The notes beneath the pieces are model-generated. The model was not told where the DNA came from. It saw only the letters and a list, made by a program, of their open reading frames with translations, and ran no database searches. Shown here piece after piece: positions 25,385-35,869 of a stretch of 64,000 bases of DNA. Origin of the DNA: Polaribacter pectinis (GTDB taxonomy: Bacteria; Bacteroidota; Bacteroidia; Flavobacteriales; Flavobacteriaceae); NCBI RefSeq assembly GCF_014352875.1, contig NZ_CP060695.1, positions 3,007,501 through 3,071,500 of the forward strand, written 5' to 3'. Position 1 is the first letter of the stretch. Each line of letters begins with the position of its first letter. A program made the position numbers and the translations under genes.

Positions 25385-26217
25385 GTACATTCGATCAATT
25401 AGTAGAATATGCAAAAGAAAATCCTATTTGGGCAGCATTTTATGCTTCCCTTTTTACTTGGGGTTTAACAGCTTTAGGTGCAGCTTTGGTTTTCTTTTTT
25501 AAGAAATTAAATAGAGCAGTTTTAGACGGAATGCTTGGTTTTACTGGAGGTGTAATGGTTGCTGCAAGTTTTTGGAGTTTGTTAGCGCCAGCAATAGAAA
25601 ATTCTCCAGGAGAAGGTTTTGTAAAAGTTTTACCAGCTGCAATTGGTTTTGGTTTAGGAGCATTATCATTGTTTGGAATGGATAAAATTTTGCCACATTT
25701 ACATATCAACTTTAAAGAAAGTGAAGCTGAAGGTGTAAAAACAGAATTACATAGATCTACATTATTAGTTTTGGCAATTACATTGCATAATATCCCAGAA
25801 GGTTTGGCGGTTGGAGTTTTATTTGGAGCAGCATCCACTTTAGTTGGAGTAGAACAGACAGAGATGATTATTGCCGCAATTTCGTTAGCAATTGGAATCG
25901 GAATTCAGAATTTTCCAGAAGGTTTTGCAGTGGCAATGCCATTAAGAAGACAAGGAGTTAGTAGATTAAAAAGTTTTTGGTACGGACAATTATCTGCAGT
26001 TGTAGAACCAATTGCAGCAGTTTTAGGTGCTTTAGCAGTATCATTTTTCACTCCGATTTTACCTTATGCTTTAGCATTTGCAGCAGGTGCAATGATTTTT
26101 GTAGTTGTAGAAGAAGTAATACCAGAAACCCAGAGAGATAAATACACAGATATTGCTACACTTGGTTTTATTGGCGGTTTTATTGTAATGATGAGTTTAG
26201 ATGTTGGTTTGGGTTAA
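25381..26217 (+). CDS. ZIP-family divalent metal permease
   Basis: A 278-residue inner-membrane protein with about eight helices. The ZIP signatures are present in helices IV and V: ITLHNIPEGLAVGVLFG and IGIGIQNFPEGFAVAMPL, where His, Asn, Pro, Glu and Gly line the binuclear metal site. Members such as ZupT move Zn, Fe or Mn into the cytoplasm. Overlap with the upstream repressor gene (ATGA) and the divergent TonB receptor suggest this is the inner-membrane step of one uptake route. A strong terminator follows. Confidence 0.93.
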   Translation: MSTFDQLVEYAKENPIWAAFYASLFTWGLTALGAALVFFFKKLNRAVLDGMLGFTGGVMVAASFWSLLAPAIENSPGEGFVKVLPAAIGFGLGALSLFGMDKILPHLHINFKESEAEGVKTELHRSTLLVLAITLHNIPEGLAVGVLFGAASTLVGVEQTEMIIAAISLAIGIGIQNFPEGFAVAMPLRRQGVSRLKSFWYGQLSAVVEPIAAVLGALAVSFFTPILPYALAFAAGAMIFVVVEEVIPETQRDKYTDIATLGFIGGFIVMMSLDVGLG

Positions 26218-26243
26218 TCTCAAAACAAATAAGAAATATCAAG

Positions 26244-26270
26244 AAAGCCAAACAGAAATGTTTGGCTTTT
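26244..26270 (+). terminator. Terminator after the ZIP gene
   Basis: AAAGCCAAACA pairs with TGTTTGGCTTT around a GAAA loop and is followed by a short T-run. It lies 27 bp after the ZIP stop. Confidence 0.88.
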
Positions 26271-26295
26271 TGTATTTTGCAATAAAAAACAGACT

Positions 26296-29200
26296 GTGCA
26301 TCAACCATCAACTTTTCAAGTTTATAACGCTTCTGCAGGAAGTGGAAAAACGTTCACTTTAGTTAAAGAATATTTGAAAGTTCTTTTAACTTCTGATGAT
26401 ATTTTTGCGTTTCAAAGAATTTTGGCAATCACATTTACCAACAAAGCTGCTGGTGAAATGAAAGAACGAGTTTTAGAGAATTTAGAGAAATTTGCTGAAG
26501 GTGAATCTACAGACATGTATTCTAAAATTCTTGAAGAAACTACTTTAGATAAAACCACAGTTAAAGAACGAAGCAAGAAAATTTTAGATGCTATTCTTCA
26601 AAATTACTCCGCTTTTTCTATTACTACTATTGATAGTTTTACGCATAAAATCATCAAAAATTTTGCCTATGATTTAGGTTTGTCTTTAAATTTTGAAGTA
26701 GAAATGGATGCAATTTCTCTTTTAAATGAAGCTGTAGATGTCTTAATTTCTAAAATAGGTACAGATAAAAAACTAACCAATCTTTTAATAGATTATTCTT
26801 TAGATAAAATAGATGATGATAAATCTTGGGATATTTCTAATGATTTAAATGATTTTGCAAGAGTTTTATTAAATGAAGATGATGTTAAACATTTTAGAAA
26901 ATTAGCAAAAAAAGAGTTAGACGATTTCTATAATCTAAAAAAGAAATTACAAGCATCGAATAAAAAAATAGAGAAAGATTATAAAGTTTTAGCAGATGAA
27001 GTTTTAAAATTTATCAATGATAATGGCGTAGCAATTTCCGATTTTGGGTATGCAGGAGAATATCCAAAACATTTTCAAAAATTGGGTAAACTAAGGTTTC
27101 TAAAAAGTGAAGATTTAAAATTTGATGGTCGTTTAAATAAAACAATCGAAGAATCTAAAAACCTTTTTGCTGCAAAAACAGATGCAAATATTAAAGATAC
27201 AATTGATGGAATTTCAGAAAACTTAAAAGACTATTATTACCAATCTAAAGATTTATACAACGCAACGTATTCTTTGTATTTACTGAATAAAATCACCTTG
27301 AAAAGTATCATTCCTTTAGCGGTTTTAAACAATATAAATTCAGAATTAAATACCATAAAAGAAGATAATAATATTCGTTTAAATGCAGAGTTTAATCAAC
27401 TTATTTCAGACAATATAAAAGACCAACCTGCACCTTTTATTTACGAACGAATTGGGCAACGTTTTCAGAATTATTTTATTGATGAAATGCAAGATACTTC
27501 AGTTTTGCAATGGCAGAATTTAATTCCGTTAATAGACAATGCTTTGGCGCAAGAAAACAGTAAATTATTGTTAGTTGGCGATGGGAAACAAGCAATTTAT
27601 AGATGGCGTGGAGGAAAAGCAGAACAGTTTATTTCTTTAGGTTCAGATAAGGAAAACCCATTCCATATAGAGAAGAAAGTTGATAATTTACCAGTTAATT
27701 TCAGAAGTTATTCAGAAGTCATCAATTTCAATAACTCTTTCTTTCAGCATGCTTCTAATTTTCTTCAAAATGAATCGTATAAGAAACTTTTTTTTGACGG
27801 AAATACACAGTTAGAGAATGCAAAAAAAGGTGGTTATGTTTCGATATCATTTTTGGATAAAGAAGAAGAAAAAGAAGATGAGAAAATAAAATATCCGAAG
27901 AAAGTTTTAGCAAAAATAAACGAGTTAAAAGATGAATTTTCTTTAAATGAAATTTGTGTTTTAACAAGAACTAAAAAAGACGGAATTGCTATTGCAGATT
28001 ACTTGTCAGAAAATGGTGTTTCTATTGTTTCATCAGAAACGTTATTGCTGAATAATAACGCTAAAATCAAATTTATTGTTGCAGTTTTACAAATTATTCA
28101 GAACGCAAATGATGAAGAAAAAAGATTTGAATTTTTATACTTTTTATATCATCATTTAAAGATTGACGAACCAAAACACCAATTCTTTAAAAAACACATA
28201 AAATCTTCTAATTTTTTAATTTTTGAAGCTTTAAAATCTTATGGAGTTACTTTTGATTTTACAAACTTTCAGCAAGTTCCTTTTTATGAGAAAATTGAAG
28301 AAATAATTAGAGGATTTCAATTGGTAAATTCTTCTAATGCATATATACAATTTTTCTTGGATGTTGTTTTAGAGCAACAGAGAAAAGCAACAGATATTGG
28401 TGAGTTTTTAGAGTTTTGGGAGCTTAAAAAAGATAAATTAAGTATTGTGGCTTCAGAAAATGCAGATGCTGTTCAGATTATGACAATTCATAAATCGAAA
28501 GGTTTAGAATTTCCTGTGGTTATTTTTCCTTGTGATGTTGATGTTTACAGGCAAATCAATCCAAAAATTTGGTTTGATGATTTACCAGAAAGTTATGAAT
28601 TTAAAGAGCTTTTAATTGATTATAAGAAAGATATCAGTTTTATAAACGATAGAGGTTTAGAAATTTTTAATCAACAAAGAGAAGAATTAGAATTAGATAA
28701 TTTTAATTTGTTATACGTAGCATTAACAAGAGCTGTAGAGCAATTACATGTTGTTACAGAAAAGAAAATATCAGCAAAAGGTTTTGAGAATCTAAATCAT
28801 TATTCTGGGATTTTCATCAATTATTTAAAGGAAATTAATCGTTGGCAAGATGATGTTTTGGAATATTCCTTCGGAAATAAAAATAAAATAATTGTAGAAA
28901 AGAAGAAGAAAAAAGAAAAGATTATAACAGAAATTCATGAGAAATTTATCTCTACACCTTGGCAAGAACACAATATTGTCTTATTGGCAAGTGCTTCCAA
29001 ATTATGGAATACAACTCAAGGAGAAGCCATTGATTTTGGGAATTTATTTCATGAAATATTATCAAAAATAACCACTTCAAATGATGTTGGTTATGTTGTA
29101 AATCAATATCATCACCAAGGTTTTATTGATGAAGTTCAGATGAATTCTATAAAAACTACAATTAGTGAGGTTGTATATCATCCAAAGTTAAAAGATTATT

Positions 29201-29451
29201 TTTCTGAAGAAGTTACTGTTTTTAATGAAAGAGAGATTGTAGATGTAGATAATCAGATAATAATTCCAGATAGATTGGTTTTTAATGATAATAACGAAGT
29301 TACTATTATCGATTATAAAACGGGTAATGCCTCAAACGAACATCATCAACAATTATTAAAATATGAAAGAGTATTAAAATCGATGGATTTTAAAGTTGAT
29401 AAAAAAATACTTATTTACATGAATGATAAAATTGATGTTGTTGAAGTATAA
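26296..29451 (+). CDS. AddA/RecB-like UvrD-type helicase-nuclease
   Basis: A 1051-residue enzyme starting at GTG 26296, right before VYNASAGSGKTFTL (Walker A at about 13-20). Superfamily 1 helicase motifs follow: FIDEMQDTS (about 395), VGDGKQAIYRWRGG (about 430), NFRS, MTIHKSKGLEFPVV (about 727) and LLYVALTRAVEQLHV. The C-terminal part (about 910-1035) has a PD-(D/E)XK nuclease pattern: FGNLFHEIL, IPDRLVF, TIIDYKTG and QQLLKYE. This matches AddA, which processes double-strand breaks together with AddB. No AddB-like gene is adjacent or elsewhere in the window. It lies upstream of kbl. Confidence 0.9.
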   Translation: MHQPSTFQVYNASAGSGKTFTLVKEYLKVLLTSDDIFAFQRILAITFTNKAAGEMKERVLENLEKFAEGESTDMYSKILEETTLDKTTVKERSKKILDAILQNYSAFSITTIDSFTHKIIKNFAYDLGLSLNFEVEMDAISLLNEAVDVLISKIGTDKKLTNLLIDYSLDKIDDDKSWDISNDLNDFARVLLNEDDVKHFRKLAKKELDDFYNLKKKLQASNKKIEKDYKVLADEVLKFINDNGVAISDFGYAGEYPKHFQKLGKLRFLKSEDLKFDGRLNKTIEESKNLFAAKTDANIKDTIDGISENLKDYYYQSKDLYNATYSLYLLNKITLKSIIPLAVLNNINSELNTIKEDNNIRLNAEFNQLISDNIKDQPAPFIYERIGQRFQNYFIDEMQDTSVLQWQNLIPLIDNALAQENSKLLLVGDGKQAIYRWRGGKAEQFISLGSDKENPFHIEKKVDNLPVNFRSYSEVINFNNSFFQHASNFLQNESYKKLFFDGNTQLENAKKGGYVSISFLDKEEEKEDEKIKYPKKVLAKINELKDEFSLNEICVLTRTKKDGIAIADYLSENGVSIVSSETLLLNNNAKIKFIVAVLQIIQNANDEEKRFEFLYFLYHHLKIDEPKHQFFKKHIKSSNFLIFEALKSYGVTFDFTNFQQVPFYEKIEEIIRGFQLVNSSNAYIQFFLDVVLEQQRKATDIGEFLEFWELKKDKLSIVASENADAVQIMTIHKSKGLEFPVVIFPCDVDVYRQINPKIWFDDLPESYEFKELLIDYKKDISFINDRGLEIFNQQREELELDNFNLLYVALTRAVEQLHVVTEKKISAKGFENLNHYSGIFINYLKEINRWQDDVLEYSFGNKNKIIVEKKKKKEKIITEIHEKFISTPWQEHNIVLLASASKLWNTTQGEAIDFGNLFHEILSKITTSNDVGYVVNQYHHQGFIDEVQMNSIKTTISEVVYHPKLKDYFSEEVTVFNEREIVDVDNQIIIPDRLVFNDNNEVTIIDYKTGNASNEHHQQLLKYERVLKSMDFKVDKKILIYMNDKIDVVEV

Positions 29452-29470
29452 GCAAAGAAAATAAACTTTG

Positions 29471-29478
29471 TAACTTTG
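29471..29478 (+). promoter_or_regulatory. Possible -7 box for kbl
   Basis: TAACTTTG matches TAnnTTTG and lies 21 bp before the kbl ATG. No well-placed TTTG lies upstream, so support is moderate. Confidence 0.4.
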
Positions 29479-29499
29479 TATTTCTTAAATCAATAAAAA

Positions 29500-30693
29500 A
29501 TGTACGAAAAAATTAAGGATACTTTAAATAAAGAGCTTCAAGAAATTAAAGATGCAGGTTTGTACAAGTCTGAAAGAATCATCACATCTTCACAAGATGC
29601 AGTAATAAAAATTTCTACTGGTGAGGAAGTAATTAACTTTTGTGCGAATAATTACTTGGGACTATCTAATAATCCAGAGGTTATTCAGGCAGCAAAAGAT
29701 ACAATGGATACACATGGTTTTGGAATGTCTTCAGTGCGTTTTATTTGTGGGACTCAAGATATTCATAAACAATTAGAAAAAAAGATTGCCGATTTTTATA
29801 CAGCAGAAGATACCATTTTATATGCTGCAGCTTTTGACGCAAATGGTGGAGTTTTCGAACCATTATTAACAAAAGAAGATGCAATTATTTCAGATAGCTT
29901 AAATCATGCTTCTATTATTGATGGTGTTCGTTTATGTAAAGCAGCCCGTTATCGTTATAATAACAATGATATGAGTTCTTTAGAAGAACAATTGATTGAG
30001 GCTGATAAACAAAATCATCGTTTTAAAATTATAGTAACTGATGGCGTTTTTTCTATGGACGGAATTGTAGCCAAGTTAGATGAAATTTGCGATTTAGCAG
30101 ATAAGTATGATGCTTTGGTTATGGTTGATGAATGTCACGCCACAGGTTTTATAGGTAAAACCGGAAGAGGTACTGTTGAGTTAAAGAATGTAATGGATAG
30201 AGTAGATATCGTTACAGGAACTTTAGGAAAAGCTCTTGGAGGTGCAATGGGAGGTTACACAACTGGTAAAAAAGAAATTATTGAAATTTTACGTCAACGC
30301 TCAAGACCTTATTTGTTTTCTAATTCTTTGGCACCAGCTATTGTAGGAGCATCCTTAAAAGTATTTGATTTAATTTCTAATAATACCACTCTACGAGATA
30401 AATTAGAATGGAATACAAATTATTTTAGAACAGAAATGGAAAAAGCTGGTTTTGATTTAGTTGGAGCAGATGCTGCAATTGTTCCAGTTATGTTATATGA
30501 CGCAAAACTTTCTCAAACAATGGCAAATGAACTTTTAAAAGAAGGTATTTACGTAATAGGGTTCTTTTTTCCAGTGGTTCCAAAAGAAAAAGCAAGAATA
30601 CGTGTACAATTATCAGCAGCACATACAAAAGAACATTTAGATAAAGCAATATCAGCATTTAAAGTAACTGGAAAAAAGCTTAATGTTATTTAG
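29500..30693 (+). CDS. kbl: Glycine C-acetyltransferase (2-amino-3-ketobutyrate CoA ligase)
   Basis: A 397-residue PLP-dependent enzyme of the alpha-oxoamine synthase family. Kbl converts 2-amino-3-oxobutyrate and CoA to glycine and acetyl-CoA in threonine breakdown. Recognisable features are [13 protein letters not shown] near the N-terminus, [32 protein letters not shown] with the cofactor-binding Asp, and the PLP lysine in [11 protein letters not shown] (about residue 243). Length is standard for the family. A threonine dehydrogenase gene is not in the window. Closely related enzymes (BioF, HemA, serine palmitoyltransferase) are less likely, as the whole sequence pattern matches Kbl. Confidence 0.93.
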   Translation: MYEKIKDTLNKELQEIKDAGLYKSERIITSSQDAVIKISTGEEVINFCANNYLGLSNNPEVIQAAKDTMDTHGFGMSSVRFICGTQDIHKQLEKKIADFYTAEDTILYAAAFDANGGVFEPLLTKEDAIISDSLNHASIIDGVRLCKAARYRYNNNDMSSLEEQLIEADKQNHRFKIIVTDGVFSMDGIVAKLDEICDLADKYDALVMVDECHATGFIGKTGRGTVELKNVMDRVDIVTGTLGKALGGAMGGYTTGKKEIIEILRQRSRPYLFSNSLAPAIVGASLKVFDLISNNTTLRDKLEWNTNYFRTEMEKAGFDLVGADAAIVPVMLYDAKLSQTMANELLKEGIYVIGFFFPVVPKEKARIRVQLSAAHTKEHLDKAISAFKVTGKKLNVI

Positions 30694-30740
30694 AATATTA
30701 AAAAAAACTTGAAATATTAGTAATATTTTGTAGATTTGTC

Positions 30741-30771
30741 TTTGTAGATAAGTTTTAACAACTTACTTTTG
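30741..30771 (+). promoter_or_regulatory. Promoter of the OmpA gene
   Basis: TTTG (30741-30744), a 19-bp spacer and TACTTTTG (30764-30771) form a near-ideal Bacteroidota promoter. A transcript would begin near 30777 with a leader of about 33 nt before ATG 30810. Confidence 0.8.
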
Positions 30772-30809
30772 CATTTAAAATAACGAACTTTTAATTTAAA
30801 AATTTGATA

Positions 30810-32165
30810 ATGAAACGATTAAAATTAGCTGTGATAGCTTTGTTTACGTTGGTAGCAGTTAGCAACGTAAACGCACAAGATGAGAACAACCCATGGGCTG
30901 TAGGTTTTGGTGTAAATGTTGTAGATTTTTACAACGGAGATAACTTTACTGACCAGATTAAAGATTTATTAGGAAATTCAGATTGGAATATTATTCCTTC
31001 AATTTCAAGAATTTCTGGAGAGAAATACCTTGACAAAGGATTTTCTTTACAATTAGCAGGGTCTTTAAATAAGATTGAAACTCTTAATACTAAAGATGAT
31101 TCAGATTTTTTATACTGGGCTGTTGATGCGGTTGTAAAGTATGATTTAAATAATTTAATTGGAGACACTTCATGGTTTGATCCTTTTGTTTATTTAGGTG
31201 GGGGGTATACATCTGTAGACTCTAAAGGTGAAGGTATGTTGAATGGAGGTGTTGGGTTCAATACTTGGTTTAATGATAACTTAGGGTTAAGTTTTCAAAC
31301 AGGGACAAAAAAAGGTTTTTCTGATAATGTTAAGTCACATTACCAATCTTCTTTAGGTTTAGTAATCAAATTTGGAGGTAAAGATACTGATGGAGACGGA
31401 GTATATGATAAAGATGATGCTTGTCCAGACGTAGCAGGTTTAAAAGAATTTAACGGTTGTCCTGATGCTGATGGCGATGGAATCAAAGATTCTGATGATG
31501 CTTGTCCTAATGTTGCTGGTTTAGCTGCTATGAATGGTTGTCCAGATGCTGATGGAGATGGAGTTGCTGACAAAGATGATATGTGTCCTAACTCTAAAGG
31601 AACAAAAGCTAATAAAGGTTGTCCTGATACTGACGGTGATGGAGTTGTAGATAAAGACGATAAATGTGCTTCTGTTGCAGGACCAGCTGCTAATGGTGGT
31701 TGTCCTTGGCCAGATACTGATGGTGATGGAGTTTTAGATAAAGATGATAAATGTGTATCTGTTGCAGGTCCAGCATCTAACAATGGATGTCCAGAACCTA
31801 CAATTACTAAAGAAGCTACAGATGTAATTGCTTTTACAGCGAAGTCTATATTATTTAACAGTGGAAGAGCTTCATTTAAACCAGGAGTTTCTAAACAATT
31901 AGATGCTATTGTATCTGTAATGAACAAGTATCCAAAAGCTACATTTGCAATTGGAGGTCATACTGATAGTTCAGGACCAGCTGCTAACAACTTAAGATTA
32001 TCTGAAAAAAGAGCAATTGCTGTTAGAGATTATCTAGTAAGAAAAGGAGTTGATGCTACAAGATTAGAAGCAAAAGGATTTGGAGAAGGATTCCCAGTAG
32101 ATTCTAATAAAACTAGAGCTGGAATGGCTAACAACAGAAGAGTTGAAATTAAAGTAACTAACTAG
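30810..32165 (+). CDS. OmpA-family protein with thrombospondin type 3 repeats
   Basis: A 451-residue outer-membrane protein. A signal peptide (ending NVNAQ) is followed by a beta-barrel half (to about 190), then five TSP type 3 calcium-binding repeats (about 195-330, DxDGDGVxDxxDxC pattern). The C-terminal OmpA domain (about 335-451) has the peptidoglycan-binding signature [18 protein letters not shown] and NNRRVEIKV. It anchors the outer membrane to the cell wall and is probably abundant, given its near-consensus promoter and strong terminator. Start is ATG 30810; the in-frame TTG at 30804 is unlikely. Confidence 0.94.
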   Translation: MKRLKLAVIALFTLVAVSNVNAQDENNPWAVGFGVNVVDFYNGDNFTDQIKDLLGNSDWNIIPSISRISGEKYLDKGFSLQLAGSLNKIETLNTKDDSDFLYWAVDAVVKYDLNNLIGDTSWFDPFVYLGGGYTSVDSKGEGMLNGGVGFNTWFNDNLGLSFQTGTKKGFSDNVKSHYQSSLGLVIKFGGKDTDGDGVYDKDDACPDVAGLKEFNGCPDADGDGIKDSDDACPNVAGLAAMNGCPDADGDGVADKDDMCPNSKGTKANKGCPDTDGDGVVDKDDKCASVAGPAANGGCPWPDTDGDGVLDKDDKCVSVAGPASNNGCPEPTITKEATDVIAFTAKSILFNSGRASFKPGVSKQLDAIVSVMNKYPKATFAIGGHTDSSGPAANNLRLSEKRAIAVRDYLVRKGVDATRLEAKGFGEGFPVDSNKTRAGMANNRRVEIKVTN

Positions 32166-32190
32166 TTAGTTAGTTCTTAAATACATATTA

Positions 32191-32221
32191 AAAGCCTCAT
32201 CATATTGATGAGGCTTTTTTT
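32191..32221 (+). terminator. Terminator after the OmpA gene
   Basis: AAAGCCTCATCA pairs with TGATGAGGCTTT around a 3-nt loop and is followed by a run of T. It lies 25 bp beyond the stop codon. Confidence 0.93.
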
Positions 32222-32255
32222 ATTAAAAAACTTTTTTAATTACAATCAAAAGAAT

Positions 32256-32263
32256 TACCTTTG
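32256..32263 (+). promoter_or_regulatory. -7 box for atpDC
   Basis: TACCTTTG matches TAnnTTTG exactly and lies 59 bp before the atpD ATG. No clear TTTG was found about 19 bp further upstream. Confidence 0.5.
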
Positions 32264-32301
32264 CATCCTGAAAATGAGGGGTAAATCTCATAATAAAATA
32301 A

Positions 32302-33831
<1,530 letters not shown>

Positions 33832-33841
33832 AATAGAAATT

Positions 33842-34135
33842 ATGTTTTTAGAAATTGTAACACCAGAAGCTATTTTATTTTCTTCAGAAGTTGATTCGTT
33901 ATCAGTTCCTGGAATAAATGGAGAGTTTCAAATGATGAATAATCACGCTCCAATAGTTTCAATTTTAAAGGAAGGAACAGTTAAAGTTCATGTGCATACA
34001 CAAGAGCATTTAGAATTAAATGTTTTAAATGGACTACTAGTTCCTCATGTAGATGATGATAAAGTTTTAACTTTAGCAATAAAATCTGGAACTTTAGAAT
34101 TAAACGACAATAAAGCAATTATTTTAGCAGATTAA
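33842..34135 (+). CDS. atpC: F1Fo ATP synthase subunit epsilon (short form)
   Basis: A 97-residue subunit of the F1 central stalk, 10 bp after atpD. The N-terminal beta-sandwich is intact (LEIVTPEAILFSSEVDSLSVPG, then GEFQMMNNHAPIVSIL). The protein ends after this domain and lacks the C-terminal helical hairpin (about 40-50 residues) that inhibits ATP hydrolysis in the E. coli enzyme. Short epsilon subunits are common in Bacteroidota, so this is probably a family trait and not a truncation. A strong terminator follows. Confidence 0.93.
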   Translation: MFLEIVTPEAILFSSEVDSLSVPGINGEFQMMNNHAPIVSILKEGTVKVHVHTQEHLELNVLNGLLVPHVDDDKVLTLAIKSGTLELNDNKAIILAD

Positions 34136-34160
34136 ATTTCTAAAATAATCTATCATATAA

Positions 34161-34195
34161 AAATCTCAAAGTGTTTATATACTTTGAGATTTTTT
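34161..34195 (+). terminator. Terminator after atpC
   Basis: AAATCTCAAAGT (34161-34172) pairs with ACTTTGAGATTT (34181-34192) and the stem is followed by more T residues. Confidence 0.9.
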
Positions 34196-34241
34196 ATATT
34201 TTGAAAGGTATCTAAATAAAAATCACTCTTTAAAAATATTG

Positions 34242-34249
34242 TAAATTTG
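34242..34249 (+). promoter_or_regulatory. -7 box immediately before rbfA
   Basis: TAAATTTG matches TAnnTTTG and ends 4 bp before the rbfA ATG. If it is functional, the transcript would start at or next to the ATG, giving a leaderless mRNA. Confidence 0.5.
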
Positions 34250-34253
34250 CATT

Positions 34254-34649
34254 ATGGAAGAAACTAATAGACAAAGAAAAATTGCAGGAGTATTGCAAAA
34301 AGATTTAGTAGATGTGTTGCAAAAAGCAGCACAAGATGGAATGAAGGGAATTATTATTTCTGTTTCTAAAGTTCATGTAACTTCAGATTTAGGTGTTGCT
34401 AAAGTATATTTAAGTATTTTTCCTTCAGAAAAAAGAGATGAATTGATTAAAGGAGTGCAATCAAACACACCGTTAATTAGACATGAAATGGCAAAACGTA
34501 CTCGAAATCAACTTCGAAGAATGCCAGAATTGTTGTTTTATGGTGATGATACTTTAGATTATATTGAAGAAATTGATAAATCTTTAAAAGGAGAAGATGA
34601 GAACCCTATTAAAAATCCAACTGTCTTACCAAGACGCCAAAAGAAATAA
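34254..34649 (+). CDS. rbfA: Ribosome-binding factor A
   Basis: A 131-residue cytoplasmic assembly factor that binds the 30S subunit late in maturation. The KH-like fold is recognisable from RQRKIAGVLQKDLVDVLQK at the start, the ISVSKVHVTSDLGVAKVYLSIFP strand-turn-strand, and the ending RRMPELLFYGDDTLDYIEEIDK. A basic tail (PRRQKK) follows. A possible promoter box ends 4 bp before the start. The downstream permease gene begins 15 bp later, so both are likely on one transcript. Confidence 0.95.
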   Translation: MEETNRQRKIAGVLQKDLVDVLQKAAQDGMKGIIISVSKVHVTSDLGVAKVYLSIFPSEKRDELIKGVQSNTPLIRHEMAKRTRNQLRRMPELLFYGDDTLDYIEEIDKSLKGEDENPIKNPTVLPRRQKK

Positions 34650-34664
34650 TTTCAGACTTCTTAT

Positions 34665-35867
34665 TTGAGCTTTCCTTATTACATAGCAAAAAGATATTTA
34701 TTTACAAAAACTAGTAATAATGCTATAAACATTATTACTATAATAGCTTCATTTGGGGTTATTGTTGGTTCTTTAGCGCTATTTGTAATATTGTCTGGTT
34801 TCTCTGGTTTACGAACTTTTAGTTATAGTTTATTGGATGTTTCAGACCCCGATATCAAAATAACTTCAGTAAAAGGAAAATCTTTTTTTTATTCTGATGA
34901 TATTAAGAACACTTTAAAAAGCAATTCTAATATAAAAATAAGTTCTAAAATTATAGAAGAACGAGTTTTTTTAGAATATAATGATAAAAATGAAATCGCT
35001 TACATAAAAGGAGTTGAAGCCAATTATGCTTCAATAACTCAAATAGATTCTGCTATTTCTGTGGGTAATTGGTTGGACCAAGAATTCTCTAATACAGCTG
35101 TTATTGGTAGGGGAATTTCCAATAAATTGTCATTAGGTATCTTCAATTTTGGAGAACCACTTTCTATTATGATTCCCAAACCTGGTACAGGTTTTATCAA
35201 TCCTAATAATGCTTTTTATAAAACCAATGTACAAATTGTTGGTTTGTATTCTGGAACCGAAGAATTCGAAAGTAAATTTGTTTTTATTGATATCGAACAA
35301 GCCAGAGAATTACTCCGATTTAAAGAAAATCAGATAACTGGTATTGAATTAAAGTTAATAGATAATACCAACGTAGATAATATTTCAGAAGCAATTCAAC
35401 AACAATTAGGTAGTGACTATAAAGTACAAACCAAAGAACAATTAAATGAGGTTTTTTATAAAGTAATAAATACTGAAAATTTTGTCTCCTATTTAATCTT
35501 TACATTAATCGTTATTATTGCATTATTTAACGTAATTGGCGCAATAATTATGATGATTATTGATAAAAAACAAAACTTAAAAACACTTTTCAATTTAGGA
35601 ACATCCATTAAAGAAATTAAGAAAATATTTATTCTTCAAGGTTTCTTACTAACCTTTTTTGGGATGTGTATAGGTTTATTTCTGGGGATTATTTTAGTAT
35701 TTCTTCAGAAGAAATTCAGTTTATTTATGATTGTGCCAAACCTGGCTTACCCCGTTGAATTTAGATTTACAAATTTATTAATCGTGTTTTCTACGATAAC
35801 AATTTTAGGTTTTATTGCAGCTAAAATTGCAAGTAGTAGAATTTCTAAAGATTTTATCGAGAAGTAA
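34665..35867 (+). CDS. LolC/LolE-like ABC transporter permease (FtsX family)
   Basis: A 400-residue inner-membrane protein starting at TTG 34665, which gives the family-typical beginning SFPYYIAKRYLFTKTSNNAINIIT. One N-terminal transmembrane helix (about 22-45), a large periplasmic domain (about 46-265) and three C-terminal helices (about 270-390) make the MacB/FtsX-type layout. The closest match is the permease of the lipoprotein-releasing LolCDE complex. The ATPase gene is not adjacent. It converges on dusB with only 2 bp between the stops. Confidence 0.87.
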   Translation: MSFPYYIAKRYLFTKTSNNAINIITIIASFGVIVGSLALFVILSGFSGLRTFSYSLLDVSDPDIKITSVKGKSFFYSDDIKNTLKSNSNIKISSKIIEERVFLEYNDKNEIAYIKGVEANYASITQIDSAISVGNWLDQEFSNTAVIGRGISNKLSLGIFNFGEPLSIMIPKPGTGFINPNNAFYKTNVQIVGLYSGTEEFESKFVFIDIEQARELLRFKENQITGIELKLIDNTNVDNISEAIQQQLGSDYKVQTKEQLNEVFYKVINTENFVSYLIFTLIVIIALFNVIGAIIMMIIDKKQNLKTLFNLGTSIKEIKKIFILQGFLLTFFGMCIGLFLGIILVFLQKKFSLFMIVPNLAYPVEFRFTNLLIVFSTITILGFIAAKIASSRISKDFIEK

Positions 35868-35869
35868 AA

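Noticed and set aside
31380..31800. Tandem repetitive DNA (period about 80-100 bp) that could be taken for a repeat array
   Set aside because: It encodes the thrombospondin type 3 repeats of the OmpA protein; the periodicity is at the protein level.
31340..31927. Long open frame on the minus strand inside the OmpA gene
   Set aside because: It is the antisense of the TSP3 region; no start signals and the plus-strand protein is clearly real.
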